From: Ottelia alismoides
Taxonomy: Eukaryota; Streptophyta; Magnoliopsida; Alismatales; Hydrocharitaceae
Assembly: GCA_037367405.1 (NCBI GenBank)
Contig: JAZKJV010005774.1
Coordinates: 620,001 to 684,000, forward strand
Direction of reading: 5' to 3'
DNA length: 64,000 nt
The position numbers were made by a program, and so were the translations under genes. The number at the start of each line of letters is the position of its first letter. The stretch's first letter is position 1. Under the pieces are notes generated by a model that saw only the letters and a list, made by a program, of their open reading frames with translations, was not told the origin of the DNA and searched no databases. Shown here one piece after another: positions 47,001 through 57,641 of the stretch.

Positions 47001-48257
47001 AGTCCATCAAACAAACGCATCATCATAGTCCCAAAACATCAATTTAATCATATAACTCATGAAGCATACATGTATATGTTGGGAAGATATGCAAAAATTT
47101 CAAATCCAGTGACCAGATGGAGTAACATGCATGGCATCAAAAGTATGATCTGATGGTACATGCTTGGCAGCAAAAAGGAGAGGAGGGATTGTACCTCAAT
47201 TTACTTCAATTTGGAGCTTGCATTATTACTGGACAGCAGCAAATTTGGACTTTAATAAGGCTCTAGACCCTCAGCTACAGCATGCTACAACTCCTTGGAG
47301 GGTTGACGAGTAGTAGCAGTTTGCTGCAAATGAGGAGCAGCAATGGCTGCTATTTGGGGCTTCTCCTGGACTTCCAGATTTGCATGGAGTTTAGCCTCCA
47401 ACCATAGCAAGAGCAGAAGCTTCACTGGGAAAGTTGCTTGAGATGCTTCTCGGTAGCGAGAATTTAGAGAAATTGGGTGAAATTGGAAAGAACAGAAAAA
47501 GAATAGAGAATACGTTGAGAATTTAGAGGTGAAATGGTGAAGAAAAAGGGAGAGAAAAGGGGCTTCGTTGGGAGTGAAAGATGGAGGGGAAAAAATCCCA
47601 AACGATGGGATTTATAGGAAAAAGAGGGAGAGAGGGGAAGGTTCTCGGAACCTTCCTCTTCTCTTTTATTTTTGACACATGACATCATATCTAATGATGT
47701 CAAAAAAAATTAATTAACTTTTTTTTGTGGCTGTCTGTATGCAGTCGCCTGTTACAACACTTTTTTTTTATTTTTTTCTCTCAATTATTTAAGACGTTAA
47801 AATGGACCGTATTCGCACATCGAGCATCCGATTTCGACGCATAGTATCTCGAATTGATCGTATCGGGACGACGATCAATTTGAGTATAATGTTGATATAC
47901 TTCCGGTCAGGTTTTGAATACCCGAAATTTTCGTATATAGTTTTTGTTTAAGATTAAATTTTGTGATTTAGAAATATCAAACGACATCCGATTGACGAAT
48001 GGTCGATTCCGTTGGTCTTGTTTCGTCGAATCGGATCTAATGATGGTCTTGATTCGCTTCGCGGTTTCCGAATTTGTGTCGCGGTTTTTCACGGCGCGCA
48101 TTACGAAGCGACCGATTTTTGGTCGATTTCACTCGAATGCCTTTTGATTTACAATAAATTGATTGTTTTAGGTCATCTAATGTCGACGAATAACTTTATT
48201 GGGTTAGTCGGACCATATTCGGGTCGAGTTCGGGTTTGTTAGAATCCGGATGTTACA
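44052..48257 (-). repeat. Chromovirus 5' LTR (4206 bp)
   Basis: Right copy, promoter-proximal in the minus orientation, with the same minus-strand TATA box (about 47606-47617). It ends GATGTTACA, followed by the target duplication. Compared with the left LTR it lacks about 40 bases near 47122 and has an extra GAGTTAATGA near 46035. No gene is supported inside. Confidence 0.9.
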
Positions 48258-48262
48258 ACAGC

Positions 48263-48836
48263 CTAGGCAGGCTCATATGGATGCAGTCAATATGATCTTG
48301 AGGTATCTGAAGTCTTCTCCAGATGTAGGACTTCTATTCAGGAGAGACACATCCCTAGCAGTTTTAGGATGTGTGGATGCAGACTATGTTGGATGTCCCA
48401 AGGACAGGAAGTCTACTTCAGACTTCACTGTGTTTGTGGGCAGCTCATTGGTTTCATGGAAGAGCAAGAAATAAACCATTGTGGCCATATCCATTGTTGA
48501 ATCGGAGTACAAGACTAGGGCCCAAGGAAGCACAAAAATGATGTGTCCCTTCTGACTGACTTAGCTATTGAGGTGCCACTTCCTATGCACCTCAAATGTG
48601 ATAACCAAGTTGCTTTATTCATATCTAATAATTCATCCTTCCATGAAAGAACAAAGCACATTGAGGTTGACTGCCACTACACCCCTGATTTGATTCAAAA
48701 GGGATTTATATTCAGTTCTCATGTTGCTTTATGCGATCAGATTGCCGACATGTTTACCAAAGCTCTTGCAAATGGACCTTTTCACCGTTGTTGTTCCAAG
48801 CTAAGCATGAAAGATATATATATGCTCCAGCTTGAG
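48263..48836 (+). pseudogene. Copia-5 RNase H
   Basis: Continues copia-5 to the right of the chromovirus: HMDAVNMILRYLKSSPDVGLL, CVDADYVGCPKDRKSTSDF, SWKSKK then a TAA, and VESEY and IEVPLPMHLKCDNQVALF in shifted frames. It ends after HIEVDCHYTPDLIQKG, ADMFTKALANG and DIYMLQLEGEC*. The purine tract TTGAGGGGGAG precedes the LTR. Confidence 0.83.
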
Positions 48837-48842
48837 GGGGAG

Positions 48843-48992
48843 TGTTGAGATATTTGTATCTCGTTATTGTTATCTTGTATTATTTTTATCTCTTTTGCCT
48901 CTTTATGTAATTTTCCCTTAGAGTCTTTCTCCTATATAAGAGAGCTCTAGGGCTACAGTGAATGCATCTCTTTCATTTCAATCCTTTCCACA
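48843..48992 (+). repeat. Copia-5 3' LTR
   Basis: 150 bp, TGTTGAGATATTTG start, CTTTCCACA end, with CTCCTATATAAGAGAGC. It is related to, but distinct from, the other copia LTRs in the window. R sequence follows immediately. Confidence 0.85.
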
Positions 48993-49742
48993 ATTCCCTT
49001 AGCCTATTTATCTATTTTTTGCACCACCTTTCAAGCAAGAAGCTACAATTGATGTCCTACACAAAACAATTGCCCTTAAAGAAATCTAATATAGATTTTC
49101 TATCACTTGTATTGTGAGCAAGATATGAAAAGTGTAGGCGTGCTAATTTATTAACTACTTAAATCTAAAAAATTGTACTAGTTGAACCAAATGAAGTTGT
49201 TGACTTTAAATTTCATCAATAAAAACATTGGATTGAAATTGATTTGTAAAATGGCAATGGTTTTTAACATCTATTTTGTTTGAATGTGGACATAAGAACA
49301 CTCAAAATAACAATAACATGCATGTCATCTTCTCTTTCCAAAGAAGATATATAGAAACTACCAAAAGAACCAATCAAGAACCATTTTCTAGTCATTCTAA
49401 GTTATAAAAAGATAACAAATTTGTTTACATAATATTAGAAGGCATCATCTTTATTAGAGAAAATTAATTCAAATTTGTTAGCAAGTAAAAGAGTTTAAGA
49501 AAACAAATAAATATATAGTCGGTCCAAGTAACCGATACCGATTCTGATTGGTCATTACATGTCATCACACCATCAATGCCATTTGGTTTATCTTGTTTAG
49601 CTCCCTCATTTCCCTTGATCTGGATATGTCTGCAAAACTAAAAGGCAAAATGGTTGTTTCACCTTCCTTTCTAACCCACAAATGATTTGCAATTCAAAAC
49701 ACAAACAGTCATGATTCATTTACATATCTATATAATTAAGAT
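48993..49742. repeat. AT-rich family R, copy 2 (left part)
   Basis: Matches R words such as ATTCCCTTAGCCTATTTATC, CACCTTTCAA.CAAGAAGC and GCCATTTGGTTTATCTTG. It carries a minus-strand exon-like island at about 49705-49640 (WVRKEGETT type). It is split from 52203 onwards by the non-autonomous LTR element; the target AAGAT is duplicated. Confidence 0.65.
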
Positions 49743-52197
49743 TGTTGGAGTATTTGGTTGTGTGCCTATTATGTTGTAGATGGGTAAATGGATACCTCCA
49801 AGATCCATTTACCCCATTCACTCTTTAGTCCCACATCTACCAATTTGGAGATGTGGAGACTCGGTGGGGGCTATATATAGACCCTCACACCCCTGTAGTC
49901 AGATAAGAAAAAGGAATAGAATATCCGCCCCTTTGAGGGCTTCTCCCGTGATTTCATCCTGCTTCTTAAGGAGTAGGGTTCCACATAAAAATCCCGTGTT
50001 CAATGATGTTTATTTTTCATTTCTAATACTCGTTTCCGCATGTTTATTTTCTAACATGGTATCAGAGCGGGTCGATTCTCAAGGATTGTCTTTTTATTTT
50101 TTTTGATCAAGATCGATTTTTGACATTCTTGAAGATCATTCTATGAAGATATTATGCTGCAAGGTTTCATTAAATTCTAGGGGTTTCTTTTGAAACCCTA
50201 ATTCATCGATCATCGTGCCTGGAGCCCTGTTCTGTTCCGCTTCTCCAGCCGCAACCCTCAAGCACCTTGAACCCCCAGTTCTAGGGTTCGACACCCTCGC
50301 GTAGGAGGCGCGAAGGCGATTCCCACAACCAATCCCGATCTAAGCAGCACTATCTCCTCTGGTTTCGCGTAACGTGCAGCAGGGCGCACAGGGGCCTCTC
50401 TAGTGCGCGTCTCCATTTTTCCAAATCTAGGGTTCCAGGAGGAAATCCTTACACCACCCCGACGATTCTTGGCAGCATCATCTCCTCTGCCATGCTCTGT
50501 CCGACTGCTCGGGTCCCCCAGCGAGAGCCTCTCCCATCCGAAGCCCTCAGAAGAAGCCCTCAGGCGGCAACGAAATCCCCGACATACAACCCAGGCAGCC
50601 GCAGACCTCCCAGGAGGAGGTGATCCCATCGCCTTCCCTCGTACATCTTAAGGCGCGTAGAGCTTGCGCCCCATCTCTTCCTCAGGCGGCACGCAGAACC
50701 TCTTCGGTCGACAGCCCATGCCCCAGTCCCGCGGCACTCTCCAGGCGACTTTCAAAACGCGTGCGCCTCTCCGCCTTCTCCCTCCTCACGCGCTAGCCCA
50801 GACGGTGCCCTTGCGTAGGCGGAGCCCTCCTCCAGCCCGATCTCCCGCAGTCCAGGCAGAGCCCTCAGCGGAGTGTCCTGGCTCTCGACGGCACATGACT
50901 TGAAGTACCCCATCGGGGCGTGGCGCAGGGAAAAGGGTTCCCCATAATTGGGAACCCTAAAAGAGGAGGCCAACATTTTAAAAAAAATCAGGAGCGGGTA
51001 CGGCCTAATTAAAAAAAGGGGGAGGGAGTCCGTGAAGTTTTTCAAAAAAATTGAAAAAAAAGGTTCATGTAATTAAAAAGCCATATGCAATTTCAAAAAA
51101 AAGGAAATGATGATGAAAAGCCATGAAGAAAAAATGATGGAACGAGTTATTTTAAAAAAATACGTGACAGTTAAAAAAAATAGAAATAGCCGAAAAAAAG
51201 AGAAAAAATGATTTGAGAAGCCGAAAAAAATTGAAATCGGCTAATTGATATTTTCTTTCTTTCCCCATTTTATTGTCTTCTCCCAACTTTGTCGATGTTC
51301 ATTTTTTTTGACAAGTATGGGAGAAAGGGAGGGTATATGTAGAGTCACAGGTTTATTCAGATTCTTCTTCAGATGTCAGATTTCCAGGCCGTTCAGTTTC
51401 CAGACTCTACAGTTCAGACTGGACGTCCAGATTACAAGTCTGCAGTTCAAGACGCACGAGTGTGCGATCTTTAGTTTCGCGGTCTCCATCATTCTTGTTG
51501 TTTCGACCAGAGTTTTCATGTGAGCCATAGGGGCTCCAGAGTAGCGGACCATTCCCTATGCTATGTGGGCAAGGGTTTTCATGTGGTACCATAGGGACCC
51601 CAGAGTAGAGTACCATTCTCTGAGTCAGATGGGAAAGACCCAGTTCTCCGACGAGGAGACTCTAGGCGCAGTTTCAGACTCGATGGTCAGATTCCGAGTC
51701 CTCATTTTGACTCGCACTCCAGCCCATTTGTCCTCCTCACTTGCACGACATGAGAAGCAACATCCTCGATAACATCCGACATTTCTGCGCGTTGAGTTGA
51801 TATTGTCCGTAGTGACCTGTAGCGTGAGTTGAGTTTCTTTCTTTTTGTCCCAACTGAGCATTGCATGCTCTAGCTCGAGGGGGAGTGTTGGAGTATTTGG
51901 TTGTGCGCCTATTATGTTGTATAGATGGGTAAATAGATACCTCCAGGATCCATTTACCCCATCCAGTCTTTAGTCCCACATCTATCAGTTTGAAGATGTG
52001 GAGACTCAGTGGGGGCTATATATAGACCTCCACACCCCTGTAGTCAGATGAGAAAAAGGAATAGAATATCTGCCCCTTTGAGGGCTTTTCCCGTGGTTTC
52101 ATCCCGCTCCTTAGGGAGTAGGGCTCCACATAAAAATCCTTTTTGAATGATTTTTTTTCATTTCTGATACTCGCTTCCGCATGTTTATTTTCTAAAA
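49743..52197 (+). mobile_element. Complete non-autonomous LTR retrotransposon, 2455 bp
   Basis: LTRs 49743-50056 (314 bp) and 51886-52197 (312 bp), start TGTTGGAGTATTTGG, end TTTTCTAACA/TTTTCTAAAA. A perfect tRNA-iMet PBS TGGTATCAGAGC starts at 50057. The purine tract CTCGAGGGGGAG precedes the 3' LTR. The target duplication AAGAT is at 49738-49742 and 52198-52202, and the uninterrupted target exists in other R copies (about 24675, 59850). The 1.8-kb interior has no gag or pol: GC-rich 50220-50930, A-run-rich 50960-51240, and a 62-bp imperfect tandem repeat around 51511-51620. It would need enzymes from an autonomous partner. Confidence 0.9.
50057..51885 (+). other. Interior of the non-autonomous LTR element
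   Basis: No recognisable protein. Short open frames on both strands follow the GC-rich block. The last 230 bp are conserved in the minus-strand relative at 22402-22640, so this 3' part is family sequence and not random filler. Confidence 0.7.
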
Positions 52198-52202
52198 AAG
52201 AT

Positions 52203-52712
52203 ATCTATCAAACTGTGAAGGGATATAGTGACACCAAGAATTTGAAGCATGGTTGTTCGCTTGGCTCGAGCTATTAATTCAGTAAGAAGATCCATCTCAA
52301 TATCAGATACAGTCTCCAGTGATTCATCGCATAAGACCAATTGGTCCATACTCACAGATCTTTCTATCTCGAGTTTCCTTTCTGTTACAAGTTTTATCAA
52401 TTTCCTTAATCAATAATCTATAAAAACAATATTGTAGTTGTTACCTTAAAAAATGCTTCTAATTCACAAAAAAACAATATTGTAGTTGTTACCTTCACAA
52501 AAAATACTCACAGTTCTTTCTATCTCGAGTTTCCTTTCTGTTACAAGTTTTATCAATTTCCTTAATCTATAATCTATAAAAACAATATTGTAGTTGTTGA
52601 CTTCAAAAAATTTCCTTAATCTATAAAAACAAGCTCTTTCTTATTAGATTATGTAGTTGTTACCTTCAGTTATTTGAAATGCTCTGGTAAGCATGGAGTA
52701 GAGATGAACATA
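52203..52712 (-). pseudogene. Family R pseudo-exon, RKLEIERS type (unrecognised protein)
   Basis: A minus-strand open stretch (52400-52185) contains RKLEIERSVSMDQLVLCDES and DIEMDLLTELIARAKRTTM. The same segment recurs, with frameshifts or stops, at about 25805-25630 and 60050-59880. Conservation of the reading frame among three copies suggests it was an exon. I do not recognise the family. 52430-52650 contains short tandem duplications of AACAATATTGTAGTTGTTACC and TTTCCTTAATC.. words. Confidence 0.45.
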
Positions 52713-53150
52713 TCAGTCACCTAGTTTCCCATGCATGTTGTGCCTCTGAAATGATTCTAATTCACAAGAAATTAAGAACATATATATGGATATAGTGATT
52801 AGATAAAAGGAGTGAAAGGCAAAGTGGTCAACTACAATGGAACCTTTCTTGATGAACATGCTGGTAGAGGATCTGAAATCGACAAGCTTGGTGTGGAACT
52901 CGCCTATGGTATTATACCTTGCAAGCAAGATATTGCTAGGATTGAGGTTGTCGTGCACAATTTCCATTAGATGGCAACCAACTCTTGGTTAATTCCTTCA
53001 ATTCCACCTTCGCTTCCCTCATCGTATAATTCTCGTGTGCTCCACCTGAGTAATTCTTCAGACACACATAGATAAAGACTCCCACACACATAGAAACAAA
53101 CATATATACTAACACACACACATGGGCATGCATGCCCTGGTTGTCCGTGA
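52713..53150 (-). pseudogene. Protein-kinase-like pseudo-exon (catalytic loop)
   Basis: On the minus strand, MREAKVELKELTKSWLPSN (about 53018-52962) is followed in a shifted frame by IVHDNLNPSNILLARYNTIG, then TKLVDFRSSTSMF. This resembles kinase subdomains VIb and VII (HRDLKPSNILL...KLVDFGxS), with the catalytic HRD Asp replaced by Asn (HDN) and DFG changed to DFR. Exon-like WVRKEGE islands elsewhere in R recall the HPWI segment at the end of calcium-dependent protein kinases, but the subfamily is uncertain. The gene is broken and not expressed as an intact kinase. A short CA-rich tract (53058-53130) adjoins LTR C. Confidence 0.4.
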
Positions 53151-55184
53151 TTTTCCTTTGTTAATTTACGTGAATTATCGTTTCAAATATAATAATGAAT
53201 TTATTGTTTCGTTGTAGGTGGGTAATCAGAATCAATCAAGAAATAATCACTTAGAAATTTAATCCAATCGAGTGATTTTATGTTTATTTTACTTGGACAA
53301 GTCCCAAGGTCGAACTCAAGGAGGCAACAACTTAGGATTATGTCTATCGAATTTCGTATGCGGTTTTTGAGGTGGAATATTTTTGGTATTTTTGATGCAA
53401 TTTTTGGATGCAAATGCAAATCTGGCCAATTTTAGAGACTAAAATGCAATTTTTAGTTAAACGATGTCCAAAAATTATGAAACTTGGTCGAGATGTTAAA
53501 ATAATGAAATGGGCACACTGTATTTTTTTGGAAAATTTGGATGCAATATAAATATTTTATAAATTAATGAATGCGAAATATGAGATTTTCAATAATTAAT
53601 TATAATAAATATTAAATCTATTTATTTTCAGGAAATAAAATTATGTAAGATATGTCACTAGGTAATCTATCTCAAAAAAACCTAAACCCTGAAAATGTTG
53701 AGTTTGATACTTAAAAATTAATCATTGAAATATACAAAATGATTTTTATAAAGCAAACTATGCACGCAAATGGAATTGTTTTGAGGCACAATGTGAAGCA
53801 CAATTAATTCTATGATTTGTGAATTATTGGCAATTTTTGAAGCTATGGTTAATTTAATAAGAATTATTTAGCATGGATTGGGTAAATTATGCAATTTTAC
53901 GAAAGAATATTAATTTTTAATTAATCACAGACTATAAAACATCAAGCATAAGTCAACATGTAGAGAATTAATTAAAGAACATCATGCTATTTTTCTAATA
54001 ATTTAATAATGCAAAAATAATGTTCAAATAATAGAGGAAACACAAGGTTACGTTTGCAATTACAACAACTAGAATAAAAAAATACAGAGAGGGACTTATA
54101 GTGAATTACCATGACCGGGGAGGGCTGCAATGCAAAATCTCCTACGCACGTGCCCTTTGGGCGGCGAGACCTTCTGATGAATGGGGGAAACTCAAGGGGG
54201 TGATCAACAATTTCTCAAGCGGCCACGTGTTGTGCATGTGACTCTTGAGCGGCGGGGGTGCTTTGGCGATTAGTTGTTCCTTCGGCGGTGTCCTTACAAA
54301 ATTCCCCAAAAAAGGGTGTCGTTCCTCACGTTTTCCCTCTCGCACGTGCGTAGCAAGTGAGAGGGCCTCATGCTATATTCCTAGTGGCATGCGGTGGTCG
54401 GTGGAGGGGGGGGCGAAGGTAGAGCAAGCGACGCTCTGGAGGGTAGCCTAGGCGGTGAACGGGCAGAGCGTAAGGCTGAGCTTCGACTGTTGGATGATTA
54501 GAGATGAAGCCCACGGCGAGGCCACATCGATGGCAGAAAGGAGATGCTGATGGCGACTAGATGCGGAGCAGGGTCGGTGAAGCTTGGAGGTGGAGAAGTC
54601 CATCATTTTATATTTGGATCTTTACGCATTTTAATAGAACTTTCATCAAAGAAAATAAATGAAAAAGAAATAAAATAAAATGAATTAATTATGTACATAA
54701 ACTAATAGGTCAAAATCGGATAAAGTACACAATGAACAAAAGAGGCCCAAAACCCAACTTTCACATATTTCAGTTTTAGTTCAAAAGTGAGTAGGATCAA
54801 ATCGGACACTGTAATAGGAAGATATCAACGTTTTAGTTCGAGAATTCTGAAATTAGTGTTTGGGTTTATTTCTCCATTATTTCAGTTAATGATTTTTTTG
54901 TATTTTTCCTTTATTCATGTTAGTAATATGTACACAACGGAGTGGTTTTAGGTCATTTGGAGTTAGTATGAATTAATTAAAAATCAGGGAAGTTAGCTTA
55001 TTTACAGATCAAATGAGCTGTGATTTTTGGCTTCTTATTTTATGCAATTATGAGTGATAAAATGCAATTATTATTTATATATGCATAAATACTCATTATG
55101 CAATATAAACGAAGAAATGCATGTGAATTTTGGGGATCTGATCTTAATTAATGTATTTTAGAGTGATGAATATGAGATTGATCA
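53151..55184 (-). repeat. Athila-type LTR C (probably solo; about 2 kb)
   Basis: AAGTCCCAAGGTCGAACTCAAGG at about 53297-53320 (shown in part) matches the Athila/Tat-type block of LTR B and the solo LTR. The right end (minus-strand start TGATCAATCTCATATTCATC) aligns with the solo LTR start. There is no PBS or coding sequence beside it, so it is a solo or truncated LTR. The left border is uncertain by about 20-30 bases and I could not find a target duplication. GC-rich U3/R part 54100-54600; a minus-strand TATA-like AATATAAAATG lies near 54608-54618. It is about 70% similar to LTR B by eye, so an older or different subfamily. Confidence 0.65.
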
Positions 55185-57230
55185 TGCACTTATAACATAC
55201 ACAACATAAATACACACAAATAATACATGCATACAGACACATGCATGCATATACACACACATATATACAAAGTCATACATACATGCATGAGAACATGTAC
55301 TTGCATGCATGTACACACAGTGCATAGGCATACACACACACCCACACCATACAGTAGACAATCATGCACACACAAACACCCACACACCCACATATGTAAC
55401 ACACAAGTAGTACACGTGCACAAGCATATACACAAGCGTAGATATATTACATATGCACTCACTTAAACAAAAGTGCCTACATGCACACATACACACATAA
55501 TACATACATACGACCTGGCATGCATACACACATACACACATGTATGCAAACACATATATAACCACACTTATGCGGTACACAGAGATAAACAAATAGTACA
55601 CATGATACAAAAAAAAACATACATGTATACCAATATAAAGAGTATACACAAATGTAAACATGCATACATGCATGCATATAAAACCACAGAAACACAATCA
55701 TATGCATGCACAATACACACACATATATAGATATACAAACAGATACAAACACAAGCGCGTGTGCGCACACATAATGACGTGGATACACACACAATGTACA
55801 CAGACACAAACACAACCTCAACTACCCTCCCACACATGAACACACATCCATACACAAAGACAAGCATGCATACAAGCACTGATGCAGACACATATAGACA
55901 TACAGAACACACCAAAATAAAGTACACTCATACAAATACATATATGAATATACACAAACGCATACATTATATACGCATACAAACATACCTTGGACCCATG
56001 TATCCACTCCCAAGGGAAAGACACAAACAACTACAGTACACACACGTCATACACACACATGTCCAACCACCACCCTTGCATACAAAGAAATGCATACAAA
56101 AACATACATGCATGTGCATGCATACACGTATGCATACTTACGATGGCACAAATGTATATACTTATAGACATGAGCACAAAAAACATATATGCAAAGTACA
56201 CAAATGCAATCATACACAAGCATATGTACACACTCACAAAACCACACAACACCCACCCATTAACACTCACGTACACATAGACTCACTCACAAACACATGC
56301 AGCGACACAATACAAACATAAAAACAAACATACACAGAGATATAAGTACATGCAGGCACACGATACGTGCACAATACCCACACACATACTTAAGCACACA
56401 CATGAATGCATGCACACTCACATACTCACGTGCACAATTGCGTTGGACACGCAATCCCACACAATACATACACATAGTACACACAATATTCACATACATA
56501 GACACATTACAAAGACAAAATAATGTAGAAATACGCATAGTTATGCGTACACCACTTGTATACAAACACACACATGATCATTCACACGAAAGTGTAGTAC
56601 TCACAAACACACACATGCATATATACATATAGTATACATACATACACTAATATATATAAATTTTGTACATACACTGATTACACAATACAATCATGCAATC
56701 TTGCATAAATACATACATACATATATATAGACACACATGCATACAATGTATGTAAGTGTACAGATATACACACCCCCATATACACACTCCCATACGCATA
56801 TAATACACAAATACCCTGCACACATCCACACAACCACGTGCAGATATAAATGCATACACAAACACATATAGGTAAAATTAATTACATACACCATATAGAA
56901 GAACATGCATATAGATGGAAACATACATGACATAAAATACACACAAAAGTACGCATACACAAAATACACACTTACATAGTATGCACATATATACAAAGAC
57001 ACATAAACAGTAGACACACACGCAAGAATACACATGCATGCATGCTTGAGCACTTATGCATGCATGCACATCCCATCATGTCCACATGAACATAATATAC
57101 ACACGTACACACAACACGGACACAACCATACTTACAGGCATATATATTCAGAATACACATAGCACACATACAATGCATATACACGCACACACACATGTGT
57201 GTGCATGTGCATGCGCATGCATGCAAAGTA
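55185..57230. repeat. CA/CATA-rich array, copy 2 (unexpanded)
   Basis: About 2.05 kb with the same ordered words as 17985-21530 but with single copies of the 586-bp and 490-bp units (for example TAGATATATTACATAT once, near 55440; CACATACTTAAGCACAC once, near 56384). Open frames on both strands are composition artefacts. The left end abuts LTR C, as copy 1 abuts LTR B. Confidence 0.85.
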
Positions 57231-57641
57231 GAGAATCATTTTCAAGAAAGCAGTAGCTTGGGATGCATACATGGCCATAAACCCCAATAAATTCCTGAAA
57301 TGGACCCATATTCGCCCATTGTACTTATGCAATATGTCTACGTACCCACTCGAAGTTATTGGATTTAATAGGATTCGGATCTTAAAAAGAGTATACTAAT
57401 TTGAAATCCTAATTCCCTAAGAGTAAATATAAAAAAGGACCTCAACTATACATCAATTCCCAATAAGGTAAGGAGGCCTCAATAAAATCCATACATCTTC
57501 TCGTCATGGAGCACGACTCCGATGGTAGAGAGGATAAAGTTTATCGGTGAGTTGTCGGAGACTTGGAGGCATGTTTTCAGCAAGATAGCATAAAAGAGCT
57601 AAGGAAGACAAAGGGGGAGTCATCCAATATCTCTCACTTCA
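57231..57641. repeat. Conserved right flank of CA array, copy 2
   Basis: Aligns with 21531-21980 with many substitutions and a deletion of about 45 bases near 57595. It then joins R sequence at CACTTCATTGAACCC. Confidence 0.65.

Larger units (their letters stand above)
35889..48257 (-). mobile_element. Tekay/Del-like chromovirus (Ty3/gypsy), 12.4 kb, gag-deleted
   Basis: LTRs 35889-40145 and 44052-48257 begin TGTGAACC/TGTAAACC and end GATGTTACA on the plus strand. The perfect 5-bp target duplication ACAGC is at 35884-35888 and 48258-48262, within copia-5. On the minus strand the internal region (3.9 kb) gives PBS, protease, RT, RNase H, integrase and a chromodomain-like tail, the order of Ty3/gypsy chromoviruses. 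Gag is nearly absent. The two LTRs align closely over 4.2 kb with a few indels, so this insertion is recent compared with its surroundings. Two or three point stops and one frameshift inactivate it. Confidence 0.93.

Noticed and set aside
35889..48257. Segmental duplication of 35.9-40.1 kb and 44.1-48.3 kb
   Set aside because: The two copies are the LTRs of one element: they are in direct orientation, flank a pol region and are bounded by a single ACAGC target duplication.
50057..51885. Search for hidden gag or pol in the non-autonomous LTR element
   Set aside because: No zinc knuckle, DSGA, YVDD or integrase motif in any frame.
55190..57332. Open frames in the second CA array (up to 186 codons)
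   Set aside because: Same composition artefact; frames differ from those in the first array.
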